Assembly: GCF_014652575.1 (NCBI RefSeq)
Contig: NZ_BMZB01000002.1
Span: 248,001-312,000, forward strand
Origin: Asticcacaulis endophyticus
Lineage (GTDB): Bacteria; Pseudomonadota; Alphaproteobacteria; Caulobacterales; Caulobacteraceae
DNA: 64,000 nucleotides
Reading direction: 5' to 3'
Shown in pieces: positions 9,064 through 17,230 of this stretch (the stretch's first letter is position 1; each line of letters begins with the position of its first letter). The notes beneath the pieces are model-generated. The model had not been told where the DNA came from, did not search any database, and saw only the letters and a list, made by a program, of their open reading frames with translations. Made by a program: the position numbers and the translations under genes.

Positions 9064-12000
9064 ATGCCCATATCCCGCTTCCGCTGCGCCACGGCGCTTG
9101 GTCTTGTTCTGACGGTGGGCGCAACACCTGTGGCGTGGGCAGATACGACGGTATCTACGGCAACCACTACGCCGGTTGCCACCTCCACCGGCGGCAATGT
9201 TGATGTCACCAGCGATGGCTCGATTACCCTGACCAGTGGCACGGCGGTCACGGTCGATAGCGACAACACTGTCACGCTCAACGGCACGGTCGAAATGTCG
9301 GGCTCAGACAGTAACGCAACCGGTGTGCTGATCAGCGGTGCCAGATCAACGACGCTCGACCTGTCCGGCACCATCACCGTCACTGATGATTACACGGCGG
9401 AGGACGAAGATGATGATGATCTGGTCGACGGGGTGTTCGCCGAAGCCACCGGTCGCTACGGGGTGCGCGCCACCGGGCTTCTGACGGGGACTGTTGATAT
9501 CGACAGCACCATCACGGTGCAGGGCAATCAATCCTATGGCATCTCGCTCGAAGGCGGGCGCACCGGCGATTTTATCTTTGATGGTTCCATCTCGGTGCTG
9601 GGCGATGAGGTCGTGGGTCTTAATCTGGCGGGCACCCAGACCGGCCAAACCTATATCAGCGGCTCGATCAGTGCGACGGGTAAGGATTCATCGGCGGTCG
9701 ATATCTCCGGCCTGATCGACGGGGCGCTGATCATTGACGGCAGCATTTCCGGCACCGGCTATCGCTACACCAGTATCGGTGAGGACTATCTCGACCTGCT
9801 GGAGGTGGATGATCTCTATCAGAACAAGGCTCTGGTCAGCATTTCCAACGACGTCACCCAAGGGGTGCTGATCAATGCCGGCGTAACCAGCACCGATGAC
9901 GACAATACCGATGAAAACGGTAACGGCATCGAAGACACCGAAGAAGGAACCGCCAGCATTACCCAGTACGGCGGTAATGCCGCCCTTCTGATCGGCTCGG
10001 ACAGCAAGGCCATCACCCTCAGCCCGATTGTGGTGGCCGATACTGCGGTTGAACCCGATGAGATCAATCACGGTCTGGATATCCGCGGTTCAATCGCCAG
10101 CTACGGCATCTATGAAGGCATAGATGCGACCGCGGTGCAGATCGCGGGGCTTGGCTATGACGCCACCATCACCAATGGCATCTCGATTTCAGGCTCGGTC
10201 GGCTCGACGGCCTATGAGGGCATAGCGCGCGGGCTGTCTTTGCTTGCCGGGGCGCAGGTCGGGCAACTGGATATATCCGGGTCTTTGGCGGCGTCAGCAA
10301 CCACAACCGATTACGATACGGCCTATGGGCTGGATATAGCTTCCGGCGCCAATCTGTCGGCGCTTAATATCAAAACCGGCGGTACGATTACGGCCTATGG
10401 CTACGGCACGACCGCCAATGCCACGGCCATCCGCGACCAGTCCAATACCCTGACTTCAATCACCGTAAACGGCAGCATTACCGCCAGCATCACGCCGGGC
10501 GATGAGGACGAAGATGATGTCACCGACACCGCCGTTAATCGTGGGGTGGCCATCGACCTGAGCGGCAATACGGTGGCAACGAATCTCAACATCACCGATG
10601 AATATCCTGATGATGACGACTATGCCGCGCCCTATATTGCCGGTGATGTCAAGTTCGGCTCCGGCAATGACAGCCTGAGCTTAAGCGGCGGCTATCTGTA
10701 CGGCAATGTCGATTTTGGCGCAGGCGCCAACAGCCTTAACCTTAGCGACGATGCGATCGTGCTGGGTAAGCTGACGGGGGCGGGTACGGTTGCCGTAGAT
10801 ATCGCCGATGCCCGTCTGGGCCTGTCGGCGGGGTCGCAGCTTAACCTGTCATCCCTGCATCTGGGCAGCGAGGCTGAGCTTTATATGGTGCTGCAAACCC
10901 AAAGCCCCGACACGCCAATCCTGATCAATTCCGGCACCACCACTTTTGATGATGGCGCAGCGCTTTACCTGTCGCTGGATGAGATCATCCAGACCCCGAC
11001 CCGGTTCACTCTGTTGACCGGTTCCAATATTGACTACGGCACGCTTGACCTCGCGGACATGGATGAGAACGTGCCGTGGCTTTATAAGGTAGCCTTGGCG
11101 ACCGGTGAGGCCAATACCAATCTCTATGCCGATTTCCGGGTGCGCACTCAGGCCGAGTCGGGCCTGAATGTGAATGAATATTCGGCCCTGAACGCTATTC
11201 TGACGGCGGCCGCCACCGACGAAGACACGACCACCACCATGTTGAGTGAAACCACGCAATCCGGTTTTACCAAGGTCTATACGGCTTTTCTGCCAGATTA
11301 TTCCGGTGAGAATCTGCTGACCCTCTCCAAGGGCCATCAGGCTTTGAACCAATCTCTGGCCAAGCAGTCCTTCCTGCCGGATGCGGGGCAAACCCAATAC
11401 TGGCTTCAGGAATATGGCTACAGCCTAAAGCGCGAACGCGGGGAGACGACCGGCTTTGAAAGCACCGGTTTCAGCTTTGCAGGCGGGGCCGAACGCGGCC
11501 TTGGCAACAATCAGGCCATCGGCGTCTATGTGTCCTACACGACGACATCGCCGCAGGACACCTATGCCACCGCCAATGAAACGACCTCGGCCGAAGACAT
11601 CACGGTCGGCGGTTACTGGCGCGTCAATGCCGGTAAGCTTAAGGGCTGGGCCAGTGCGGGTATGGGCCGGACGATGTTCAAGAGTGAGCGCGAATTGCTG
11701 TCTGACTATTCCGCGCTGATTTCGACCGGCAAATGGAACGGCTATTCGTTAAGCGGCAATTTCGGCGCATCCTATGAGACATCGCTGGGGCCGGTCAGTG
11801 TGAAACCCGTGGTCTCAGTCGATTATTACGGCCTGAAAGAAGATGCCCGCACCGAGACCGGCGGCGGCTCAAGCTTTGACCTGAGCGTCGATGACCGCAC
11901 CAGCCATCTGGCCAGCGCGGCGGCGATACTCTATCTGGGGCGCGCCAAAAAAGATGCTCTGATCCGGCCGGAAGCCTGGGTCGGCTACCGCAGCAATTTC

Positions 12001-12210
12001 TCGGTCAATATCGATAATACGGTCGCCCGCTTTGGCGACGGCACGCCCTTTACCCTGACCGGCGGCGCCATTAAGGGCGGGGCGCCGGTGGTGGGGATGC
12101 GCATTTCGGCGGGCAATGAATATGGCTATCTGTCGCTGGAGGCCGAGGGCGAAAAATACAGCGACTATGACAACTATTCGATCAGCCTGCGCACCGGCTT
12201 TAAGTTTTAG
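9064..12210 (+). CDS. Autotransporter with acidic-insert beta-helix passenger
   Basis: A 1048-residue type Va secreted protein. Signal peptide to about residue 26; a passenger of roughly 700 residues made of short repeated strands rich in G, S, T, N (GSISATGKDSSAVDISG and similar), typical of a parallel beta helix; a C-terminal barrel of about 270 residues beginning near QTQYWLQEYGYSLKRERG and ending with an aromatic strand whose last residue is Phe. Unusual are four Asp/Glu-rich inserts between coils (such as EDEDDDDLVDG and DDDNTDENGNGIEDTEEG), resembling calcium-binding loops. Function of the passenger is unknown; adhesion is a guess. It stands alone, divergent from the phosphatase. Confidence 0.85.
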   Translation: MPISRFRCATALGLVLTVGATPVAWADTTVSTATTTPVATSTGGNVDVTSDGSITLTSGTAVTVDSDNTVTLNGTVEMSGSDSNATGVLISGARSTTLDLSGTITVTDDYTAEDEDDDDLVDGVFAEATGRYGVRATGLLTGTVDIDSTITVQGNQSYGISLEGGRTGDFIFDGSISVLGDEVVGLNLAGTQTGQTYISGSISATGKDSSAVDISGLIDGALIIDGSISGTGYRYTSIGEDYLDLLEVDDLYQNKALVSISNDVTQGVLINAGVTSTDDDNTDENGNGIEDTEEGTASITQYGGNAALLIGSDSKAITLSPIVVADTAVEPDEINHGLDIRGSIASYGIYEGIDATAVQIAGLGYDATITNGISISGSVGSTAYEGIARGLSLLAGAQVGQLDISGSLAASATTTDYDTAYGLDIASGANLSALNIKTGGTITAYGYGTTANATAIRDQSNTLTSITVNGSITASITPGDEDEDDVTDTAVNRGVAIDLSGNTVATNLNITDEYPDDDDYAAPYIAGDVKFGSGNDSLSLSGGYLYGNVDFGAGANSLNLSDDAIVLGKLTGAGTVAVDIADARLGLSAGSQLNLSSLHLGSEAELYMVLQTQSPDTPILINSGTTTFDDGAALYLSLDEIIQTPTRFTLLTGSNIDYGTLDLADMDENVPWLYKVALATGEANTNLYADFRVRTQAESGLNVNEYSALNAILTAAATDEDTTTTMLSETTQSGFTKVYTAFLPDYSGENLLTLSKGHQALNQSLAKQSFLPDAGQTQYWLQEYGYSLKRERGETTGFESTGFSFAGGAERGLGNNQAIGVYVSYTTTSPQDTYATANETTSAEDITVGGYWRVNAGKLKGWASAGMGRTMFKSERELLSDYSALISTGKWNGYSLSGNFGASYETSLGPVSVKPVVSVDYYGLKEDARTETGGGSSFDLSVDDRTSHLASAAAILYLGRAKKDALIRPEAWVGYRSNFSVNIDNTVARFGDGTPFTLTGGAIKGGAPVVGMRISAGNEYGYLSLEAEGEKYSDYDNYSISLRTGFKF

Positions 12211-12273
12211 GTTTTGTGTGGCGGACGCAAATAAAGCTTGAGAACCGGCGGAATTTATGTTCACTATTTGTTC

Positions 12274-12897
12274 ATGTTGAGGGAATGTGAACTTGGTGGC
12301 GGTCCGCCTGTACTGGGCCTGTTTGATCCACCGGCTTTGGCGGGGCTGGTTTACCGCGCAAACTATGTCGATGAGGCGCTTGAGGCAGCGCTCATGGCGG
12401 ATATCGACGCCCGACCGTGGTCGCTGGAACTTGGGCGCAGGCATCAGTGGTACGGCGGCGATTATGACGATACCGAACTGGGGTTGCCGCAAGCGTACCG
12501 CGCCTCTGCGCCGCCGGATCGGTTTGGTGAGGTGGCAGAGCGGTTGTGCGCGGACGGTATTTTGCCGTCTGTGGCGACACGGTTTGGTGTCAATGAATAT
12601 CAGCCGGGGCAGGGCATTGGCGCGCATATGGACCGCGACAATGAGGTGGTGGCCTCGGTGGCGATCCTAAGCCTCGGTTCCGGCCTGATGATGGATTTTG
12701 TGCGTCCCGCCGATAAGGCCCGTCAGGATGTTCGGTCGTACTATCTGCACCGGCGCAGCCTGCTGCTGATCGCGGGTGAGGCACGGTATCAGTGGATGCA
12801 CGGTATCGCGCCGCGCCGGTCGGATAAGATCTGCGGCCTGATCCGTCCGCGCGGACGCAGGTTGTCGATTATGTTCCGGTGTCGGCCAGAAAGTTAG
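12274..12897 (+). CDS. alkB: AlkB-family Fe(II)/2-oxoglutarate dioxygenase
   Basis: Repairs alkylated bases (1-methyladenine, 3-methylcytosine) by oxidative demethylation. The 207-residue protein shows the family hallmarks: NEYQPGQGIGAHMDRD with the iron-binding His-x-Asp, the distal His in YQWMHGIAPRRSD, and the 2-oxoglutarate Arg pair in RRLSIMFR. The N-terminal part is of the shorter AlkB-homologue (ALKBH8/4-like) type rather than E. coli AlkB itself, so the substrate could be RNA or protein. ATG at 12274 is chosen; a TTG at 12238 is possible, and neither has a strong ribosome site. The stop overlaps the convergent osmC-like gene by four bases. Confidence 0.85.
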   Translation: MLRECELGGGPPVLGLFDPPALAGLVYRANYVDEALEAALMADIDARPWSLELGRRHQWYGGDYDDTELGLPQAYRASAPPDRFGEVAERLCADGILPSVATRFGVNEYQPGQGIGAHMDRDNEVVASVAILSLGSGLMMDFVRPADKARQDVRSYYLHRRSLLLIAGEARYQWMHGIAPRRSDKICGLIRPRGRRLSIMFRCRPES

Positions 12898-13283
12898 CTT
12901 ACAAACGTGGTGGCGATATCCGCACCCTCTTTCAGAGTGCGGGTCACCGGCGTGCGCTCGATTACCTCAGCCAGACGGGCGCGCTGATCCTCACTCAGGT
13001 CACCGGACAGTTTCACCGTGCGGGTAATGACGGATCGATCATCGGTCTTGGTGTGATGAAGCTGAACATCTACGCCGGTCAGGGGCCAGCCCTTACGGTC
13101 GGCATACATCTTGAGCGTAATCGACGAGCAGGCCCCCAGCGCCGACAGCAGTAACTCATAGGGCGTAAAGCCCGCGCCCTTTCCGCCGAGCGATTCCGGC
13201 TCGTCGGCAATCAGCGCGCGCCCACCGGCCTCAATCTCGGTCTTAAAGTTTTCGGTGCCGATACGGGCGTGGGCCTGGGCCAT
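12894..13283 (-). CDS. OsmC/Ohr-family peroxide-reducing protein
   Basis: A 129-residue cytoplasmic protein of the OsmC superfamily, thiol peroxidases acting on organic hydroperoxides. Visible: ADEPESLGGKGAGFTPYELLLSALGACSSITLKMYADRK, abbreviated here as the conserved TPYELLLSALGACSS block carrying the second catalytic Cys. The first active-site Cys position is occupied by a non-Cys residue in the LGGKGAG segment, so this is the YhfA-like branch rather than classical Ohr, and peroxidase activity is less certain. ATG at 13283 has AAAGG ten bases upstream. It overlaps the end of the AlkB gene tail to tail. Confidence 0.8.
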   Translation of the reverse strand: MAQAHARIGTENFKTEIEAGGRALIADEPESLGGKGAGFTPYELLLSALGACSSITLKMYADRKGWPLTGVDVQLHHTKTDDRSVITRTVKLSGDLSEDQRARLAEVIERTPVTRTLKEGADIATTFVS

Positions 13284-13382
13284 GATCAAAGTGCCTTTAG
13301 AAGTTCAATATGAAAGCGCGGATGCCTTGTGACGCCCACAACCTCAGAATAATCGGCTTTATCAGGGATGCAACACTAGGCT

Positions 13383-14096
13383 ATGACTAATGCTGCAATA
13401 GAAAGGCTTGTCGTCATGGGTATGACTGCGGCAACCGCCCGTTTTAAGCTTTATCAGGACTGGTTATCCGCGCGCACCGTAAAGCCTGCGCCGGTCATGG
13501 CGGGGCTGAACACGGCGCGGCCACTTAAGTTAGATGCGGCGGGCATGGCCGCCGAAGGCTGGTGGGCGGGAATGCCGCTCGATATCGGGGAGGGTCTGCG
13601 CATCGGCGGTTATGACGAAGACCGCGCCCTTTACGATAGCGATGTGTTTGCCGCGACGGATGCCGATGACGAACCACGCACGGTCCATCTGGCGCTCGAT
13701 ATCTGGGCACCGGCGGGGACTGAGGTTCATGCGCCGGTCCATGGTCGCGTCCATAGTTTTCAGGATAATGATAACCTCAAAGACTATGGCCCGACGGTCA
13801 TCCTTGAGCATATGGTGTCGCCAGATTTGGTGTTCTGGACGCTGCATGGTCACCTGAGCCGTGACAGTCTTGAGGAACTCTATGTCGGCAAAGAGGTTGC
13901 GGCAGGGGATGTGATCGCGCAACTGGGCGATCCTAATGAAAACGGCGGCTGGGCCCCGCATCTGCATGTGCAGGTCATCCTCGATATTGGTGACAAAATC
14001 GGAGATTTTCCGGGGGTGTTCCGCAGGCGCGACCGCGACTATGGCCGACTGTTATGTCCTGACCCAAGACCGCTTTTGGGCATGACGTCCTCCTGA
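13383..14096 (+). CDS. M23-type (LytM/lysostaphin-fold) peptidase domain protein
   Basis: A 237-residue protein with a single M23 domain. The zinc-site pattern is present: HLALDIWAPAGTEV (His-x3-Asp), a central LHGHLS, and the closing HLHVQV. In classical LytM enzymes these bind zinc and cut peptidoglycan cross-links. No signal peptide or membrane helix is visible at the N-terminus, which is odd for a cell-wall enzyme; related domains occur in cytoplasmic proteins fused to aminotransferases, so the substrate may not be peptidoglycan. ATG at 13383. Upstream is the divergent osmC-like gene; downstream the SYLF gene starts about 100 bp later. Confidence 0.72.
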   Translation: MTNAAIERLVVMGMTAATARFKLYQDWLSARTVKPAPVMAGLNTARPLKLDAAGMAAEGWWAGMPLDIGEGLRIGGYDEDRALYDSDVFAATDADDEPRTVHLALDIWAPAGTEVHAPVHGRVHSFQDNDNLKDYGPTVILEHMVSPDLVFWTLHGHLSRDSLEELYVGKEVAAGDVIAQLGDPNENGGWAPHLHVQVILDIGDKIGDFPGVFRRRDRDYGRLLCPDPRPLLGMTSS

Positions 14097-14192
14097 TGTC
14101 ATCCTTATTTATACCTTAGTATTCCGCATGGGATTCCTCACGCGGACGGATGTAGGTTGTCGTCAATTCCAACAACCCCGAAGGAACGACCT

Positions 14193-14783
14193 ATGACGAA
14201 AACTGCTGTAATGATCGCCCCGAAAAAGACCCTGATGAGCCTCGCAATGGCTCTGGCCCTGAGCACAGCGACTGTCGCACCTGCCCTGATCGCGGCTCCT
14301 GCCGAAGCGGCCACCAAAGGCGAACTAACGGTTGAGGCCAATCAGGCTCTGAACAGCCTCTATGCCTCAAACCCGACCGCCAAGCTGATTGGCTCCAAGG
14401 CCAAGGCCGTGCTGATTTTCCCGAATATCGTCAAGGCCGGTCTGGTCTTCGGTGGCGCATACGGCGAAGGCGTGCTGATGCATTCTGGCAAGGCCGATTC
14501 TTATTATAACTCGTTTTCCGGTTCCTGGGGTCTTCAGGCCGGGGCGCAGTCCTACGGTTATGCCGTGTTCCTGATGAACGACAATGCCGTCAAGTACATC
14601 CATGATACCCAAGGTTGGGAAATCGGCGTCGGCCCAACGGTTGTGATTGTCGATGAAGGTGTCGCGAAAAACCTGTCGACCTCGACGCTTAAGGACGATG
14701 CCTATGCCTTCACCTTCAATCAGCAAGGTCTGATGGCCGGCGTCACCATCGATGGCACCAAGATTTCCAAGATCAAAGAATAG
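14193..14783 (+). CDS. Secreted SYLF-domain (Ysc84-like) protein
   Basis: A 196-residue exported protein. After a signal peptide ending near APAEA comes the SYLF domain, known in eukaryotic Ysc84/SH3YL1 to bind lipids: ANQALNSLYASNPTAK, AKAVLIFPNIVKAGLVFGG, AYGEGVLM and SGSWGLQAGAQSYGYAVFLM, GPTVVIVDEG. Bacterial homologues are exported proteins of unknown role, often near stress genes. ATG at 14193 is selected because AAGGAA lies just ahead of it; an earlier in-frame codon would spoil the signal peptide. A strong terminator follows at once, so it is a single-gene unit or the end of one. Confidence 0.85.
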   Translation: MTKTAVMIAPKKTLMSLAMALALSTATVAPALIAAPAEAATKGELTVEANQALNSLYASNPTAKLIGSKAKAVLIFPNIVKAGLVFGGAYGEGVLMHSGKADSYYNSFSGSWGLQAGAQSYGYAVFLMNDNAVKYIHDTQGWEIGVGPTVVIVDEGVAKNLSTSTLKDDAYAFTFNQQGLMAGVTIDGTKISKIKE

Positions 14784-14816
14784 TTTTCTTCCCTGAGTAG
14801 CGTTCCCCTTAAACTT

Positions 14817-14851
14817 AAAGCCCTCCGGAGTATCTCCGGAGGGCTTTTTTT
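14817..14851. terminator. Bidirectional intrinsic terminator between the SYLF gene and sodC
   Basis: Stem AAAGCCCTCCGGAG, 3-base loop TAT, stem CTCCGGAGGGCTTT, then a T run on the plus strand. The stem begins with A residues, so it may also end sodC transcripts arriving from the right. The genes converge here. Confidence 0.92.
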
Positions 14852-14872
14852 GTCACAAGATTTAAAAGGCGA

Positions 14873-15391
14873 TTACTTGATAACTGCGCAGGCCACGCGG
14901 GCACCAGCGCCGCCGATCGGCTGGGTAGTGTGGTCGTCGGCATTAGCGTGAATGACCACGGCGGCGCCATCAGCATCGAGCAGGGCCGGACGGCCAGTCG
15001 CGCCCTTGACCGACACCAAAGTCGAATAGATTTCAGCCGTCGCCTTACCGTCTGTATTTGCGAAAATATTAGGCAGGTCGCCGGAATCATTGGCCTCAGC
15101 GTTCAGCAGGCCGTGGGTAACTTTCGGCAGGCCGTGTTCATGGACATGCGCGCCGGCATTGGTGAATTTCTCATCGCCGCAGTCGCCTTTTTCATGGAAG
15201 TGGATGCCGTGCCAGCCGGGGGTCAGGCCCGCGACTTCGATTTTCAGCACCACACCCTTGGGCGCATCGATGACGGTGACTGTGCCGGAAATGCCGGTGC
15301 CTTTGAACTCACCGGAGTGGCTGTCGGCCAAAGCGGTCAGCGGGGCGGCGGTCAGGGCCAGTGCGGCGGTGGCCAGCATAAATGTGCGCAT
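14873..15391 (-). CDS. sodC: Cu/Zn superoxide dismutase, periplasmic
   Basis: Dismutates superoxide in the periplasm. The 172-residue protein starts at ATG 15391 with GAAAGG upstream and carries a signal peptide ending TALADS. Copper ligands are visible in GIHFHEKGDC, zinc ligands in NAGAHVHEHGLPKVTHG, and the last copper His in VVIHANADDH; the C-terminal GGAGARVACAVI includes the second Cys of the disulphide. The sequence continues in frame upstream of 15391 through non-coding repeat and terminator DNA, which is clearly not part of the gene. It is followed by a strong terminator and stands alone. Confidence 0.95.
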   Translation of the reverse strand: MRTFMLATAALALTAAPLTALADSHSGEFKGTGISGTVTVIDAPKGVVLKIEVAGLTPGWHGIHFHEKGDCGDEKFTNAGAHVHEHGLPKVTHGLLNAEANDSGDLPNIFANTDGKATAEIYSTLVSVKGATGRPALLDADGAAVVIHANADDHTTQPIGGAGARVACAVIK

Positions 15392-15470
15392 AATATTACC
15401 TTTCGGAGGTGTTTTGAGGCTGAGTGTACTGATATGAGAATTATTATCAAAATACAATAAGCGCGACGGA

Positions 15471-15513
15471 GAAACAAAAAAGACCCGCCGGTTAGGGCGG
15501 GCCTTTTTTGTTT
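15471..15513. terminator. Bidirectional intrinsic terminator
   Basis: A stem GACCCGCC / GGCGGGCC with a short loop is flanked by AAAAAA on the left and TTTTTT on the right, and the outer GAAAC/GTTTC also pairs. It can end transcription from the arabinofuranosidase side (minus strand), isolating sodC from the upstream operon. Confidence 0.9.
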
Positions 15514-15643
15514 CTCCGCCCCATTTATGGGGAGGTGGATTTCGGCGCGTAGCGGCGAAAGACGGAGGGGTAAGGTTAGGGGCAAAGATACCCCTCCGTC
15601 TATTCGCTATGCTCATAGCCACCTCCCCATTTATGGGGAGGAG
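15514..15643. repeat. Palindromic intergenic repeat, copy 1
   Basis: About 130 bp with nested symmetry: hairpin CCCCATTTATGGGG ending GGAGGTGG at the left, inner arm GACGGAGGGG (15561-15570) pairing with CCCCTCCGTC (15591-15600), and at the right CCACCTCCCC-ATTTAT-GGGGAGG. The two ends are inverted copies of each other. A second copy with the same plan is at 43003-43151. It looks like a non-autonomous, REP/MITE-like element; no coding capacity. Confidence 0.8.
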
Positions 15644-15649
15644 AGAATG

Positions 15650-17230
15650 CTACTCGACCCCGACGACCACGACCGACTTGGCCGGGACATCGAGCGTCAG
15701 CTTGCCGTTCGCGATCTTACCGCCCTTGAAGGCCGCGATGGTGACCACTTCCTTCTGGCCGGGGACGTTGTGAGCATCCAGCTTATCGCTGGTCAGCACG
15801 TCGCCGGAGACCTTTTTGGCCTTCAATGTGCCCAAGTCGATGTTGATCTTGTAGCCTTTGGTAGCGTCCATATTGGCGACACCGACATAGGTCTTGCCGT
15901 CCTTGGCCTTGGCGGCAGTGACGTTAAAGGCGGGGAAGGTTTGATCCTTGCCGTCCTTGTCCTTACCGGCAGTCAGCGTCGGGGCGGTGACCTCAACCGG
16001 CAACGGTGTCGCGTCATGGAAAGGGACGTACATCTTATAGGCATAGTAGGTCGGCGTCAGGGTCATCTTTTCCTTATCGGTCAGGATCATGGCCTGAAGC
16101 ACGTTGATGGTCTGGGCGATATTGGTCATCTTCACGCGCTCAGTGTAGCGATGGAAGATGTTGAAGTTTGACGCCGCCACAATACCGTCGCGCAGGGTAT
16201 TTTGCTGATACAGGTGGCCCGGGTTGGTGCCGCTTTCAACGTCGTACCAGGTGCCCCACTCATCGACATAAAGGCCGATGCGCTTTTCAGGATCGTTCTT
16301 ATCCATAGCCGCGATGTGGTCCTTAAGGATCTTATCCATGCGGGTGGTTTGATAGAAGGTCGAATTCCACTGCGCGATCGGGAAGTTGGTGGCCGGGCCT
16401 TTGGTGGTCCAGTTGGCGGTCGGCAGGGTGTAATAGTGCAACGAGATGCCGTCCATTTGCTTGCCGGCGTTCTTGGTCAGCACATCCGTCCAGTTCACGT
16501 CGTCGGCATTGGAACCGGATGCGATGCGCAGGGCCGGATTGTCGGAACCTTTGTGGAAGAACGCCGAAAAGCGGCGATATTCATCGGCGTAATATTCCGG
16601 CGTCATATTGCCGCCGCAGCCCCAGCTTTCGTTGCCGATGCCAATAAACGGCACTTTGAACGGTGCGTCACGGCCATTGGCGCGGCGTTCATTGGCCAGA
16701 GTGTCTGTGCCGGATGAGGTCAGGTATTCGATCCATTCACGCATTTCTTTGGGTGTGGATGAGCCGACATTGATCGACAGGTAGGCGTCTGTGCCGACCT
16801 GCTCAACGAAATCGAAGAACTCATGGGTGCCAAATTCGTTGGTTTCAGGCGTGCCGCCCCACCAGTTGTTCTTACGCGACGGCCGCTTGGAGCGCTCGCC
16901 AATCCCGTCACGCCAGTGATATTCGTCCGCGAAACAGCCGCCGGGCCAGCGCACAACTGGCATCTTAATGGCTTTGAGGGCAGCTACCACGTCATTACGG
17001 ATGCCGCGCGTGTTGGGGATGGAGGAATTCTCACCGACCCAGATGCCTTCGTAGACGCCAAGGCCGAGGTGCTCGGAAAACTGGCCATAGACATAACGTG
17101 AGATTTCCGGGCCGGGTTTGTCGGCTTTGAGGGTGGCCTCAACCGTTTCAGTCTTCGCTTGGGCACTGGCCATCAGCGGCGCAAAGGCCACTGTGGCGGT
17201 AAGTGCTGCCAGGGTTAGGGTTTTCAACAT
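15650..17230 (-). CDS. GH51 alpha-L-arabinofuranosidase, secreted
   Basis: Releases terminal L-arabinofuranose from arabinan or arabinoxylan. From the ATG at 17230 it is 526 residues with a clean signal peptide (MLKTLTLAALTATVAFA ... ASAQA). GH51 landmarks: VRWPGGCFADEYHWRDGIG, the acid/base Glu in GIGNESWGCGG, and the nucleophile Glu in YVDEWGTWYD; C-terminal beta-sandwich follows. AGAGGA lies five bases ahead of the ATG, so it has its own translation start. Odd: no stop codon separates it from the GH127 reading frame upstream, so both occupy one frame of 15650-19609. Two proteins or one fusion cannot be decided from sequence; the internal signal peptide favours two genes. Confidence 0.88.
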   Translation of the reverse strand: MLKTLTLAALTATVAFAPLMASAQAKTETVEATLKADKPGPEISRYVYGQFSEHLGLGVYEGIWVGENSSIPNTRGIRNDVVAALKAIKMPVVRWPGGCFADEYHWRDGIGERSKRPSRKNNWWGGTPETNEFGTHEFFDFVEQVGTDAYLSINVGSSTPKEMREWIEYLTSSGTDTLANERRANGRDAPFKVPFIGIGNESWGCGGNMTPEYYADEYRRFSAFFHKGSDNPALRIASGSNADDVNWTDVLTKNAGKQMDGISLHYYTLPTANWTTKGPATNFPIAQWNSTFYQTTRMDKILKDHIAAMDKNDPEKRIGLYVDEWGTWYDVESGTNPGHLYQQNTLRDGIVAASNFNIFHRYTERVKMTNIAQTINVLQAMILTDKEKMTLTPTYYAYKMYVPFHDATPLPVEVTAPTLTAGKDKDGKDQTFPAFNVTAAKAKDGKTYVGVANMDATKGYKINIDLGTLKAKKVSGDVLTSDKLDAHNVPGQKEVVTIAAFKGGKIANGKLTLDVPAKSVVVVGVE

